Below, piece after piece: positions 17,298 to 25,076 of a stretch of 64,000 bases of DNA. The stretch is from Leifsonia sp052114085 (GTDB taxonomy: Bacteria; Actinomycetota; Actinomycetes; Actinomycetales; Microbacteriaceae). The stretch spans positions 248,001 through 312,000 of the forward strand of contig NZ_JBFREB010000001.1 of NCBI RefSeq assembly GCF_052114085.1. Direction: 5' to 3'. Position 1 is the stretch's first letter. Each line of letters opens with the position of its first letter. The translations under genes were made by a program, and so were the position numbers. The notes beneath the pieces were generated by a model. That model had not been told where the DNA came from and ran no database searches. It was given only the letters and a program-made list of their open reading frames with translations.

Positions 17298-18467
17298 ATG
17301 GACCTCAGGATCGGCGTCGTCGGATACGGCAACCGCGGCAGCGTGGCGCGCGAGGCGCATCGCCCGGGCGCAGGATCGGTCGTGGTCGCCCTCTGCGACC
17401 TGAGCGAGCGGTCGCGCGACGAATTCCGCGAGGCCTTCCCGGACGCTACGGTGACCGGCAGCCTCGGCGAGCTGCTCGCCCTCGACCTTGATGCCGTCAT
17501 GGTGCTGACGCCGGACGACCAGCACGCGGCCGTCGTCATCCCGGCGCTCGAAGCCGGCGTGGCAGCATTCTGCGAGAAGCCGCTCGCAATCTCGATCGAC
17601 GACTGCGACCGCATCCTGGAGGCCGCCCGTCGCACCGGCTCGCGGCTGTATGTCGGCCACAACATGCGGCACATGCCGGTGATCACGCTGATGCGCGGGT
17701 TGATCCGGGAGGGCCGCATCGGCGAGGTCAAGGCGGTCTGGTGCCGCCACTTCGTCGGTAACGGCGGGGACTACTACTTCAAGGACTGGCACGCCGATCG
17801 GTCCAAGTCGGTGGGCCTGCTGCTGCAGAAGGGAGCGCATGACCTGGATGTCATCCACTGGCTCGCCGGCGGCTATTCGAGCCGGGTGCAGGCGATCGGT
17901 TCCCTGAGCGTCTACGGAGCCATCGACGACCGGCGGGACCGGGCGGGGGAGCGCATGCAGGACTGGTTCAGCCTCGACAACTGGCCACCCACCGCACTCG
18001 ACGGTCTCAACCCGGTGATGGACGTCGAGGACATTTCGCAGGTCAACATGGTGCTCGACAACGGGGTTCTGGCGTCGTACCAGCAATGCCACTTCGCTCC
18101 GGATTATTGGCGCAACTATACGGTCATCGGCACCGAAGGGCGCATCGAGAACTTCGGAGACGATGCCGGGTCGCAGGTCGGGCTCTGGAATCGCCGGCAC
18201 GGGAGCGCGGCGCCGGCCGACGAGACGTTCGTGGTGTCCGAGGGGATCGGCGGCCACGGCGGGGCGGATTCCCTCATGATCTCGGAGTTTCTGGAGTTCG
18301 TACGCAGCGGCGCCGAAGCGCAGACATCCCCGGTCGCCGCCCGCAACGCCGTTGCGACGGGTGTGGTCGCCACCGTCTCCCTCCGGGGCGACGGCAGCAC
18401 ACTGCCGGTGCCTGCTCTCGATGCCGGCCTCGTGGAGTACTTCGCCGCCGGCCAGCCCACGCGATGA
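17298..18467 (+). CDS. Gfo/Idh/MocA family oxidoreductase, second copy
   Basis: A 389-residue NAD(P)-dependent dehydrogenase family protein. The Rossmann motif is RIGVVGYGNRGSVAREA at the N-terminus, the CEKPLAIS segment carries the conserved EKP, and a YVGHNMRHMP strand follows. The ATG at 17298 is preferred over one 27 bp upstream because GGAAGGAG at 17286-17292 precedes it. Some GH109-type N-acetylgalactosaminidases belong to this superfamily, so this gene could be a glycosidase rather than a dehydrogenase; the operon context makes that worth considering. Its stop overlaps the next gene. Confidence 0.88.
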   Translation: MDLRIGVVGYGNRGSVAREAHRPGAGSVVVALCDLSERSRDEFREAFPDATVTGSLGELLALDLDAVMVLTPDDQHAAVVIPALEAGVAAFCEKPLAISIDDCDRILEAARRTGSRLYVGHNMRHMPVITLMRGLIREGRIGEVKAVWCRHFVGNGGDYYFKDWHADRSKSVGLLLQKGAHDLDVIHWLAGGYSSRVQAIGSLSVYGAIDDRRDRAGERMQDWFSLDNWPPTALDGLNPVMDVEDISQVNMVLDNGVLASYQQCHFAPDYWRNYTVIGTEGRIENFGDDAGSQVGLWNRRHGSAAPADETFVVSEGIGGHGGADSLMISEFLEFVRSGAEAQTSPVAARNAVATGVVATVSLRGDGSTLPVPALDAGLVEYFAAGQPTR

Positions 18468-19192
18468 GCGCTTCTGGGGCTACGGCGGAACCGCACGATT
18501 CGTTGCGCAGCATGCTCGCGTCCGGCCGTCCGGGAGTTCTGCGCGGTGTCGACCGGCACGAGCTCGCGGTGGCGATGGCCGACGTGAACGACGAGGCGGT
18601 CGCTGCGCTCGTCGCCCGGGGATTTCCCCTTGCTGTCGCTGCGGCCTCGCTCGCCGATATCCCCAGAAAGCTGGAGCTGTACGGCGAGCTGGTCGACGAC
18701 GACTGGCTGCTGGCGGTGTTCACGGGCCGGGTCGTCACCCTTGGACGCCTGCAGTTCGAGGTGGCGCCCAGCCGGGTCGGCCGCAACATGCACATCCCTG
18801 AGACCGGCCCCCTGACGCCGGAGTCCGTCGACGACGCACTCGCCCGAGCGGCCGAGTGGTTCCACGACGGCGCCCCTCTGGTGTGCGAGAGCTGGGTGTT
18901 CGACGACCGGCTCCGTGACCTCCCGGCGACCAGCAACCTGCGCCGCTTCATCGAGCGCTTCGACGTGCCACCGACCCCCTCGAACCAGGAGGGCGCGCTG
19001 AGCGTCGCGAAGTTCGTGTTCCGGTCGACGCCCGAGCGGGTGGCGGCTGCTCCGTTGCGCCCGCACGCGACTGCGCTCGAGCGCATCGCCTATGCGGCGT
19101 TGACCGGAGAGGGCGTGTGGAGCAAGCCGCGGGCGACGTTGCTCCCGCGCTGGGGTTTCCACGTCAGACCGGACCGTGCTGTCGCCCGGTGA
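18464..19192 (+). CDS. Uncharacterised protein with GNAT-like C-terminal domain
   Basis: A 242-residue soluble protein that closes the sugar operon, joined to the Gfo/Idh/MocA gene by an ATGA overlap. The middle and C-terminal part (FEVAPSRVGRNMHIPETG, then VCESWVFDDRLRDLPATSN and FIERF) resembles the acyltransferase-like family found next to carbohydrate genes in actinobacteria and firmicutes, sometimes described as having a GNAT-like C-terminal domain. I do not recognise a demonstrated function. Its last 29 bp overlap the convergent DUF389 gene. A role in modifying an amino sugar by acylation would fit but is not shown. Confidence 0.7.
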   Translation: MSASGATAEPHDSLRSMLASGRPGVLRGVDRHELAVAMADVNDEAVAALVARGFPLAVAAASLADIPRKLELYGELVDDDWLLAVFTGRVVTLGRLQFEVAPSRVGRNMHIPETGPLTPESVDDALARAAEWFHDGAPLVCESWVFDDRLRDLPATSNLRRFIERFDVPPTPSNQEGALSVAKFVFRSTPERVAAAPLRPHATALERIAYAALTGEGVWSKPRATLLPRWGFHVRPDRAVAR

Positions 19193-20120
19193 TCGCCTGT
19201 GCTGCGTGCCGTCGCTGGTTCACGCGCTGCACGATCAGGGTCGCCACCCCGCCGAGTGTGATCGCGGCGAGGTTGATGACCAACTGGATGAGCGCGCCGA
19301 CGGCCTGCTCGGTGGCCCCGTAAGCGAGGGCGACGGCGGCGTTCGCGGCGGCCGGAATCGTCGTCACCGAGATCAGCACCCCGATGAGTGCGCCCGACTT
19401 CGCGGTCGACAGTGACAGCAGGCCGGCGATGCCGGCGAGGAAACCGACCACCCAGCTGAGCACGTTCGGTCTCCAGATGAAGTCAGTCAGAGGCCGGGAG
19501 TGCAGCAGGTCGGCGGGTGACATCAGGTGGAGCGCGGTGAGCAGCAGGGTGAACAGGATGGTGATCGCGATAGCAATGGCGAACCCGACGGCGAGTGCGA
19601 GCACGGATTGAGCGATCATCCGACGTCGCCATCGCACGAGGCCCACTGAGAGCGCAGCAAGCGGCCCGAAGTCTGGGCCGACGACCATGGCGCCGACGAT
19701 GAGGATGGGTTCGTCGAAGACGACACCGATCGCAGCGATCATGGTGGCGACGGACATGAATGTCAGGAAGGTGGGGGAGAGGCTGGTCTCTTCATGGGTG
19801 CGCTGCTCGATCTCTTGCCACACCACGGCGTCGGCGGCATGCCCGGGGGCGGCGCGGCTTGCGCGTTTCGCCGCATCCGAGATCTCGATGCCGATGTCGT
19901 CGACGGAGATTGATCCCTCGTGCTGCACCCCGAGTTGCTGAAGCTGGTCGAGCAGGGCGCTCAACCCTTCGCGGGCGACATCGCACAGCACCAGGTCGCC
20001 CGCAGGTCGGGTAGCGGCCTTCGGGATGCGAACGATGTTGGTCGTCGCCACGTTGTCCTGGAGGGTCGTGAGCACCTGGTCGACGAGGTCGGCGGGGGCG
20101 ATGATTCGCAGATGCTGCAC
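19164..20120 (-). CDS. DUF389 domain integral membrane protein
   Basis: A 318-residue DUF389 family membrane protein of unknown function. The N-terminal soluble part (about residues 1-110) starts VQHLRIIAPADLV, followed by around six hydrophobic helices containing the family stretch EPILIVGAMVVGPDFGPLAAL and later TAKSGALIGVLISVTTIPAAANAAVA. I choose the GTG at 20120 because family members start at the HLRII strand; the frame is open to an ATG at 20243, but that extension is Pro/Arg-rich and unlikely. No strong ribosome site is visible. It converges with the sugar operon and marks the start of the stress-type region. Confidence 0.85.
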   Translation of the reverse strand: MQHLRIIAPADLVDQVLTTLQDNVATTNIVRIPKAATRPAGDLVLCDVAREGLSALLDQLQQLGVQHEGSISVDDIGIEISDAAKRASRAAPGHAADAVVWQEIEQRTHEETSLSPTFLTFMSVATMIAAIGVVFDEPILIVGAMVVGPDFGPLAALSVGLVRWRRRMIAQSVLALAVGFAIAIAITILFTLLLTALHLMSPADLLHSRPLTDFIWRPNVLSWVVGFLAGIAGLLSLSTAKSGALIGVLISVTTIPAAANAAVALAYGATEQAVGALIQLVINLAAITLGGVATLIVQRVNQRRHAAQAITGRQHGPV

Positions 20121-20268
20121 CTGGACAGTGTCACCGCAATCGCGCCGCGCGCCTGGCGATCGGGGGCGTGTCGGTGAACGCGGCCGGTCAGGGCGGCCAG
20201 GGCAGGGTACGGATGCGGCCGCCTGAATCGGGGTCCGAGCCATGACGTCACGGAGCTAGGATCTCGAC

Positions 20269-20658
20269 ATGGCAGTGACGCTTGCTTCCTACCTCAGCTA
20301 CTCAGACGCTGAGGCGGCGATTGTCTGGCTCGAAGCGCTCGGATTCACCGTGGTCGCTCGTCAAGACGGTGAACACGACACCATCCAACACGCTGAACTG
20401 CGGTTGGACGACGCCGTCATCATGATTGCCAGTAGTGATGCCGACTATTTCCTCGCACCACTCGTCGGGCAGTCAACCGGATCTGGCCTCTACCTCGCGA
20501 CTGACAACGTCGACGGGATGTACGCCGCCGCGATCGAGGCAGGCGCACAGTCGGTAATTCGCCCCGAAGACACGGGGTGGGGTTCACGGCGTGCTCGAGT
20601 CCTTGATCCGGGCGGCCGGGAGTGGAGCTTCGGGTCTTACGAACCCGGTGGCCCGTAG
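20269..20658 (+). CDS. VOC (glyoxalase/bleomycin-resistance) superfamily protein
   Basis: A 129-residue vicinal-oxygen-chelate fold protein of the glyoxalase/bleomycin-resistance/PhnB-like type. The pattern of a paired beta-alpha-beta-beta-beta module is visible: YLSYSDAEAAIVWLEALGFTVV, then a VIMIASS strand, then a second module ending in WGSRRARVLDPGGREWSFGSYEP. The terminal DPxGxEW pattern is characteristic. Such proteins bind or modify small molecules, and the substrate here is unknown. It is a single gene, divergent from the DUF389 gene. Confidence 0.88.
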   Translation: MAVTLASYLSYSDAEAAIVWLEALGFTVVARQDGEHDTIQHAELRLDDAVIMIASSDADYFLAPLVGQSTGSGLYLATDNVDGMYAAAIEAGAQSVIRPEDTGWGSRRARVLDPGGREWSFGSYEPGGP

Positions 20659-20728
20659 CGCATGAATGAAAAGTGCCGTCCCGCCCATTCCCGACAGTGC
20701 CCAGGGCCTCGCTGCCTGTTGTGACCGC

Positions 20729-20742
20729 AGGACCAAGGGCTC
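20729..20742. promoter_or_regulatory. DosR-box-like palindrome
   Basis: AGGACCAAGGGCTC fits the pattern GGGACC-NN-GGNCCC with one mismatch at each end. It lies 54 bp upstream of the split-barrel protein gene at 20797, the same position as similar boxes elsewhere in the window. It is one of the weaker members of the set. Confidence 0.5.
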
Positions 20743-20796
20743 TGTTGCCCGCACCAGGGTGGCCGGAGACTGGGCGGACCGTGGAGGTGGGTCATC

Positions 20797-21261
20797 ATGA
20801 ACGCAGTCAATCGGGACGAGGGCATCTGGTCTCCACAGGGGCCGGCGACGGTGCTCAGCGAAGACAGTTGCTGGGCGATCCTGGAGACGCACTCCTTTGG
20901 CCGAGTGGGGCTGAGTAACGAGAATCAGCCTGAGATCTTCCCGGTGGATTATGCGGTGACGGGTCGCGAGGTGGTGTTCCGTACGGCGGATGGGACGAAG
21001 CTTCGGCACCTGACGGCAAATCCGGCCGTTGCCTTCGAAGTGGACGAGCGCGACGGCGAGGAGGCTTGGAGCATCTCCCTCCGCGGGGAGGCTCACGTTC
21101 TGCATGATCCGAGCCGGGTCCGGCGCGTTGAGCAGTTGTCATGGCCGGACTGGGTACCGACCAAGACCTACGTGTACGTGGCCATCCATCCCCACGTCGT
21201 CAGCGGTCGGCGGATCTCCCGGCATCTTCACGCAACGCGACGGGACGAGACATCCGAATGA
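20797..21261 (+). CDS. Pyridoxamine 5'-phosphate oxidase-superfamily protein (flavin split barrel)
   Basis: A 154-residue protein of the FMN-binding split-barrel superfamily, similar to the small actinobacterial pyridoxamine 5'-phosphate oxidase-related proteins such as mycobacterial DosR-regulon Rv2004c-neighbour and Rv3131-type flavoproteins in general fold. Diagnostic features are the CWAILETHSFGRVGLS opening, the EIFPVDYAV strand, TADGTKLRHL and AVAFEVDERD. It could bind FMN, F420 or haem; the cofactor is not decided by sequence. A DosR-like box lies 54 bp upstream, and two relatives occur at 25.1 and 29.9 kb. GGAGGTGGGTCATC precedes the ATG. Confidence 0.88.
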   Translation: MNAVNRDEGIWSPQGPATVLSEDSCWAILETHSFGRVGLSNENQPEIFPVDYAVTGREVVFRTADGTKLRHLTANPAVAFEVDERDGEEAWSISLRGEAHVLHDPSRVRRVEQLSWPDWVPTKTYVYVAIHPHVVSGRRISRHLHATRRDETSE

Positions 21262-21313
21262 AGGTGCAGACGGTTCCGGTCGTGGCTTGGGCGTCCCTCT
21301 TCAGGCACATGCT

Positions 21314-21349
21314 GGCCGCACATCTCACCCCCGCGAGATGTGCGGCCAC
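21314..21349. terminator. Perfect 14-bp stem-loop, probable terminator
   Basis: TGGCCGCACATCTC (21314-21327) and its exact reverse complement (21336-21349) flank the 8-nt loop ACCCCCGC. It lies 53 bp after the stop of the split-barrel gene and before the convergent small gene ending at 21416. No T-run follows on either strand, but actinobacterial terminators often lack one. Confidence 0.6.
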
Positions 21350-21415
21350 CTGCCGCCAGGAATGCAGTGAGCCGGCCTGCTGCGATGCAGGTACGGCCTG
21401 CTCGTCCAGCGACAT

Positions 21416-21589
21416 CTAATTCGCGGGTTCTCCGTTCTCGGACGGATCCGCCAGATATGCGCGTCGTGCCTTGTCGAAGCGGGTGGGATCGGTTTCGGGA
21501 AGCGCATCCAGGATGGCCCAGAGGGCGAACGCGCGCGCCGCCTTGCGCTCCGGGGGCTCTGCGCCGAGAGATTCAATTCTTTCGTCCAT
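21416..21589 (-). CDS. Small uncharacterised protein, family also present at 39.4 kb
   Basis: A 57-residue acidic/basic soluble protein of no known family. Its central part reads PPERKAARAFALWAIL, then DPTRFDKARRAYLADPSE. The same pattern (PER-x3-R-x4-W-x2-L, then DP-x-R-x2-KA-x2-AYL-x-DP) occurs in the 53-residue protein at 39396-39557, so the two are paralogues. I start it at the ATG at 21589, because the longer upstream reading is Pro-rich and unlike the paralogue. Both copies lie inside the stress-type region. Function unknown; the helical, charged character would suit a small protein-binding adaptor. Confidence 0.65.
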   Translation of the reverse strand: MDERIESLGAEPPERKAARAFALWAILDALPETDPTRFDKARRAYLADPSENGEPAN

Positions 21590-21913
21590 GAGCAGGTGGC
21601 TCTCTGAGGCGATTGCACGTCTCCGCGGTTGAGGGGGTCGAGGCGGTGTCCCCATGGGAGGCACCGCCTCGGTCACTGCAGCCTGTACCCGTGATCCATG
21701 TGACATGGTGTCGCGGCGTGACGCGATCGGGGTTGAGGCGCGACCTCGCTTCGGCTGCCCGGGAGCTACCCGTAACTCCGAGGTTACGGACCCGCGGGAC
21801 TACGGCGATAGGTCGAAGGTCCCGTGATGATCAGGAGTTGCCTACGCGGCTACAGTTCAGTATCGAGTGACCGGCGGGGTGGAGACTCCGGCGTCCTCGA
21901 AGAGAAGAACGGT
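21590..21913. other. 324-bp intergenic regulatory region with inverted repeats
   Basis: No convincing gene is seen here. The stretch holds a 10-bp perfect inverted repeat CGAGGCGGTG/CACCGCCTCG (21639-21648 and 21662-21671) enclosing a smaller CCCATGGG palindrome. It also has a 7-bp perfect repeat CCGTAAC/GTTACGG (21770-21776 and 21783-21789) and a DosR-like box at 21810-21823. It separates a small minus-strand gene from the plus-strand amine oxidase, so it probably carries two promoters. Confidence 0.5.
21810..21823. promoter_or_regulatory. DosR-box-like palindrome
   Basis: AGGTCGAAGGTCCC, read on the other strand GGGACCTTCGACCT, fits the DosR-type pattern with one end mismatch. It lies about 90 bp upstream of the proposed amine oxidase start and inside the region shared with the divergent small gene. 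Confidence 0.6.
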
Positions 21914-23239
21914 GTGAGCGTGGAGCGGACGGATGTGGTCGTCGTGGGTGCCGGTGTCGCCGGGCTCGCCGCAGCGGGGATGCTCGTGTCGGCTGGTCTG
22001 GATGTCACCGTCCTCGAGGCGCGGGACCGCATCGGCGGTCGCGTGTGGACGGATCGGCGGTACGGAACAGCCCTCGACCTCGGCGCGTCGTGGATCCACG
22101 GGATCACGGACAACCCCGTGTGGGACGTGGTGCAGCGGCAGGGCATCGGCACGCGGGAGTTCACCGTCGGGAGCTACCAGCCCGGGGGACGGCCGATTGC
22201 CTACTTCTCGCCGCAGGGAGCGCGGCTGACCTCGGACGAGGTCGACGCGTTCGTCGCCGACGTCTCGACCGCGTCGAGCCGTCTCGAACGGGTGATCGCG
22301 GAGCTGGGCACCGGCGTCCCCTTCGCGACGGCGGTGGATCGCGCCCTGGAGGCACTGTCGTGGCCGCGGGAACGCGAGCAACGAGTCCGCGAGTTCCTGG
22401 GGCATCGGGCGGAGGAGCAGTACGGCGTCTCAGCGGAGCGTCTCGACGCGCATGGGCTGGACGACGACGCCGTCGAAGGCGACGAGGTGGTGTTCCCGGA
22501 AGGCTACGACCAGCTCACCAGAGCGCTCGCCGAAGGTCTCGACATTCGGCTCGGCCGGGCGGTGTCGAGCATCTCCTGGTCGGATCGGGGAGCGGAGGTC
22601 ACGGCCGGCGATTTCGCGGTGTCGGCCGACCATGTCGTCGTCACCGTACCCGTCGGCGTACTGAAGTCCGGCGAGCTGGTCTTCGACCCGCCGCTTCCCG
22701 AGCCTGTCGCGAGCGCGCTCGGCCGACTCGAGATGAACCGTTTCGAGAAGGTCGTGCTCCGGTTCCCCCAGCGGTTCTGGCCCGGTGGCGTGTACGCCTT
22801 CCGGCGGCAGGGACCCGCGGCGCGGTGGTGGCACTCGTGGTACGACATCACCGGTCCCGACGGAACGCCGACCCTGCTGACGTTCGCGGCCGCGGAATGC
22901 GCGGAACGCACCGCTCGGTGGCCCGAGGACCAGATCGTGGCATCGGTGATGGCCGCACTTCGCCAGGTCTTCGGGGCGGCGGTGCCGGATCCGTCGGGAT
23001 GCGCGGTGACGCGGTGGCAGCTGGACCCGTATTCGCGTGGCTCCTACGCCTACCTGCCGGTGGGTGCTCGGCGGCGGGACCACGAGGACCTCGCCGCGCC
23101 GATCGGAGGCGGCGTCCTGCACATCGCCGGCGAGGCGACCTGGACGGACGATCCCGCGACAGTCACCGCCGCCTTCGAGTCGGGCCGCCGCGCCGCCGCG
23201 CGCATCCTGAGCCGTGATATCCACGGTGCCCGGCGGTGA
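21914..23239 (+). CDS. Flavin-containing amine oxidase/polyamine oxidase-like FAD enzyme
   Basis: A 441-residue FAD-dependent amine oxidase family protein. The N-terminal dinucleotide-binding motif VVVVGAGVAGLAAAG is followed by TVLEARDRIGGRVWTDRR, the classic monoamine/polyamine oxidase signature. The C-terminal FAD segment is GEATWTDDPATVTAAFESGRRAA. It would oxidise a primary or secondary amine to an aldehyde or imine with release of hydrogen peroxide; the substrate is unknown. I place the start at GTG 21914 because it precedes the FAD motif closely and follows GAAGAGAAG; the frame extends back to an ATG at 21824, directly next to the DosR-like box, which argues against that earlier start. 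Confidence 0.88.
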   Translation: MSVERTDVVVVGAGVAGLAAAGMLVSAGLDVTVLEARDRIGGRVWTDRRYGTALDLGASWIHGITDNPVWDVVQRQGIGTREFTVGSYQPGGRPIAYFSPQGARLTSDEVDAFVADVSTASSRLERVIAELGTGVPFATAVDRALEALSWPREREQRVREFLGHRAEEQYGVSAERLDAHGLDDDAVEGDEVVFPEGYDQLTRALAEGLDIRLGRAVSSISWSDRGAEVTAGDFAVSADHVVVTVPVGVLKSGELVFDPPLPEPVASALGRLEMNRFEKVVLRFPQRFWPGGVYAFRRQGPAARWWHSWYDITGPDGTPTLLTFAAAECAERTARWPEDQIVASVMAALRQVFGAAVPDPSGCAVTRWQLDPYSRGSYAYLPVGARRRDHEDLAAPIGGGVLHIAGEATWTDDPATVTAAFESGRRAAARILSRDIHGARR

Positions 23240-23311
23240 TCTTCGGGACGCGGTACATCGTGAGCGCAGGCCCCGCCCACGATTCGCAGATCGCCGGAAT
23301 TGCCTGCCTCG

Positions 23312-23839
23312 TCAGGACTGTGCAGCGTCCTTGACCTCGGTCTCCGACTTCTCAACCGCGCGCTGGAGCTCGTCGTAGTCGCCAGAGTCGATCGCCTTCG
23401 AGATCCTCTTGTCGGCCTTCACGAGAGCGCTTTCCACTTTGTCGGCCCACTTGTCGTCGACGATCGCGACGACGGCCGAGGACCCCGGCGGGAGGTACTC
23501 GTCCACGTCGACCCCGAGCGCCTTTTCATCGTGCCGCTTGCGGAGAGCGCCAATGACGGCACCGATACCGGCACCGATCGCGGTCGCGGCCAGAAGCGGC
23601 GGTGCGAAGAGCCCGACGACGACGCCCGCACCTGCACCCACGCCGGCTCCCTTGGAGACCTTGCCGGTCTCGTGCTCGGTGACCCGCACCTTGCCGTCCT
23701 TATCGCGGTTCATCACGACGGCGCCCACGATGTCGTAGTCGCCGGCGCTCTCACCCGATTTGAGGGCTTTGTAGTCTTCGTCGGCCGCTTCGGGCTCGCC
23801 GTAGGCGCCGACCACCAGGAACAGATTCTGCTCAGCCAT
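23312..23839 (-). CDS. DUF1269 family protein with glycine-rich membrane segment
   Basis: A 175-residue DUF1269-type protein. After a soluble VGAYGEPEAADEDYKALKS start there is a Gly/Ala-rich hydrophobic hairpin (GAGVGAGAGVVVGLFAPPLL, then IGAGIGAVIGAL) at about residues 65-95, and a C-terminal charged helix-rich region ending in KSETEVKDAAQS. Such proteins are often induced by stress; the biochemical role is unknown. CGAAGGGGAAG precedes the ATG. Two DosR-like boxes lie 93 and 152 bp upstream, one of them nearly perfect. Confidence 0.88.
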   Translation of the reverse strand: MAEQNLFLVVGAYGEPEAADEDYKALKSGESAGDYDIVGAVVMNRDKDGKVRVTEHETGKVSKGAGVGAGAGVVVGLFAPPLLAATAIGAGIGAVIGALRKRHDEKALGVDVDEYLPPGSSAVVAIVDDKWADKVESALVKADKRISKAIDSGDYDELQRAVEKSETEVKDAAQS

Positions 23840-23932
23840 GTTCTTCCCCTTCGTGTGAATGATGGAACCGCCGGTTGGCGGGAGGCCCACCGCCGACGAG
23901 GGAATGATGACAGCGCGCGACGCGTGCGGCTA

Positions 23933-23946
23933 GGGACGTTCGACCC
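23933..23946. promoter_or_regulatory. DosR-box-like palindrome, strong
   Basis: GGGACGTTCGACCC matches the pattern GGGAC-NNNN-GNCCC without mismatch and is almost fully palindromic. It lies 93 bp upstream of the DUF1269 gene start on the minus strand. Confidence 0.7.
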
Positions 23947-23991
23947 TCCCCGGCGGGGACCCAGAAATCCGATGTTTTCGTTAGCTGGCCT

Positions 23992-24005
23992 GGGTCTTTA
24001 GTCCC
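23992..24005. promoter_or_regulatory. DosR-box-like palindrome, strong
   Basis: GGGTCTTTAGTCCC differs by one base from GGGACTTTAGTCCC, the core of the published mycobacterial DosR consensus. With the box at 23933 it forms a pair 59 bp apart upstream of the DUF1269 gene. Confidence 0.72.
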
Positions 24006-24037
24006 TCTCCGCCTTCACGCTTCAGGCGACGTGTCCC

Positions 24038-24313
24038 CTAGGGGTGCGAGGGCTCCTGCGCGTCCGCCGCGCTGGCAGAGGCGATCAGGGCGACCGCTGC
24101 GCTGTCGACGGTGGCCGCGTCGATGTCGTGCCTTCCCATACCGGGCCGCCAGTAGCACTCGATGGCGAACTGCGAGCCACGCAAGGTGATCGTGCCGACC
24201 AGCGCGGCCTCCTCGTCGAGGTCTTCGAATAGGTGCCACGTTTGCGCGTCATCGAGCGCGAGGAGCTCGTAGGAGTGGCCGTCGTAGTGCAGCGAGCGCG
24301 CTCTGTGCGGCAT
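24038..24313 (-). CDS. Uncharacterised small protein
   Basis: A 91-residue soluble protein I do not recognise. It begins MPHRARSLHYDGHSYELLAL, has a beta-rich middle (LVGTITLRGSQFAIECYWRPG) and an Ala-rich C-terminal helix. The start is well supported by CAGGAGGTACATCC just before the ATG. It sits between two genes whose promoters carry DosR-like boxes, but I see no convincing box of its own; a 12-bp palindrome GGGCGGCCGCCC occurs at 24380-24391 upstream. Confidence 0.75.
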   Translation of the reverse strand: MPHRARSLHYDGHSYELLALDDAQTWHLFEDLDEEAALVGTITLRGSQFAIECYWRPGMGRHDIDAATVDSAAVALIASASAADAQEPSHP

Positions 24314-24514
24314 GGATGTACCTCCTGTCCACTGTGCGAGTTCAGGAGGAGGATGCTGGGAAGTGGGAGCGCGGGGTCTGGGCGGCCGCCCGGGTCACAC
24401 CTCTGTTCACAGGCTTGATGATCCGCAGTTTACGCGCTGAACAATGCCGGAAAAACTGCCTGAGCTAGGTAAGAGGACTTCGAGCTCGGCAGACAAGAAG
24501 AGGCGGGAGAGGCG

Positions 24515-24715
24515 ATGGCGGACAAGGGGAGTGCGGGGACGATCGTCCGGGACGGGCCGTGGGGGTTCTTCTTCCTGTTGGCCTACGTTGGCGCGGCGAT
24601 CTATTTCATCTCGATTTCGGACGGCTCGTTCTGGGCTGTCGTGCTCGGCTTGTTGCAGGCCATCGTCTGGCCGGCCTACGTCGTGTATCACCTCTTGGTC
24701 GTGCTTGGCGCCTGA
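24515..24715 (+). CDS. Small membrane protein with two helices
   Basis: A 66-residue protein with a short polar N-terminus (MADKGSAGTIVRDGPWG) and two hydrophobic helices, FFFLLAYVGAAIYFISI and FWAVVLGLLQAIVWPAYVVY, joined by a short SDGS turn. GGGAGAGGCG precedes the ATG. No known function. It lies convergent to the DUF5652-like gene within the stress-type region, where several other tiny membrane proteins occur. Confidence 0.75.
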   Translation: MADKGSAGTIVRDGPWGFFFLLAYVGAAIYFISISDGSFWAVVLGLLQAIVWPAYVVYHLLVVLGA

Positions 24716-24735
24716 CCTTGCAGCGCAGCCGCCGC

Positions 24736-25041
24736 TCAGGTCTCCTGGCTGTGCCCGCCCTGCGCCGGCTCGCCCGTCGCGGCGAGAATCGCATCCTCCA
24801 CCCGGTCGTCCGACCGGTGCCGACGATCGACGGCGAACAGGTAGATCGCGTCGAGGACGCCGAGGGTGTTCGCGAGGAGCAGGGTGACGAACCAGGGTTT
24901 GCTCTGGTTTCGCGCGGCCCGCCAGAGCGACGCGCCTTTCCAGGCGAGGCTCCACGCCACGATCGCGCCGACCGTTGCGGCACTCCCTGCCGGGAGATCC
25001 TGGCCGTCCAACCACGCGGTCTTGCGCTGCTTGGTCTTCAT
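24736..25041 (-). CDS. DUF5652-like small membrane protein
   Basis: A 101-residue protein beginning MKTKQRKTAWLDGQDLPAG. The stretch WSLAWKGASLWRAARNQSKPWF followed by the hydrophobic segment TLLLANTLGVLDAIYLFAV matches the DUF5652 pattern: one helix, a KG-x-ALW-type linker, then a second helix. The charged C-terminal tail is predicted cytoplasmic. The start is the only Met near the family N-terminus, although the frame is open farther upstream across the promoter. A DosR-like box is 35 bp upstream, shared with the divergent gene at 25149. Confidence 0.78.
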   Translation of the reverse strand: MKTKQRKTAWLDGQDLPAGSAATVGAIVAWSLAWKGASLWRAARNQSKPWFVTLLLANTLGVLDAIYLFAVDRRHRSDDRVEDAILAATGEPAQGGHSQET

Positions 25042-25076
25042 GCCCCCACTCAAGCGTCCTGCTCGCTGCGGGAGAA

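Noticed and set aside
21258..21419. 53-residue Cys-rich frame coupled by ATGA to the split-barrel gene
   Set aside because: It runs through the perfect 14-bp stem-loop that looks like a terminator, and ends over the convergent small gene; the overlap alone is weak evidence.
24380..24391. GGGCGGCCGCCC palindrome as operator of the 24038-24313 gene
   Set aside because: A pure GC palindrome is expected often in DNA this GC-rich; no other support.
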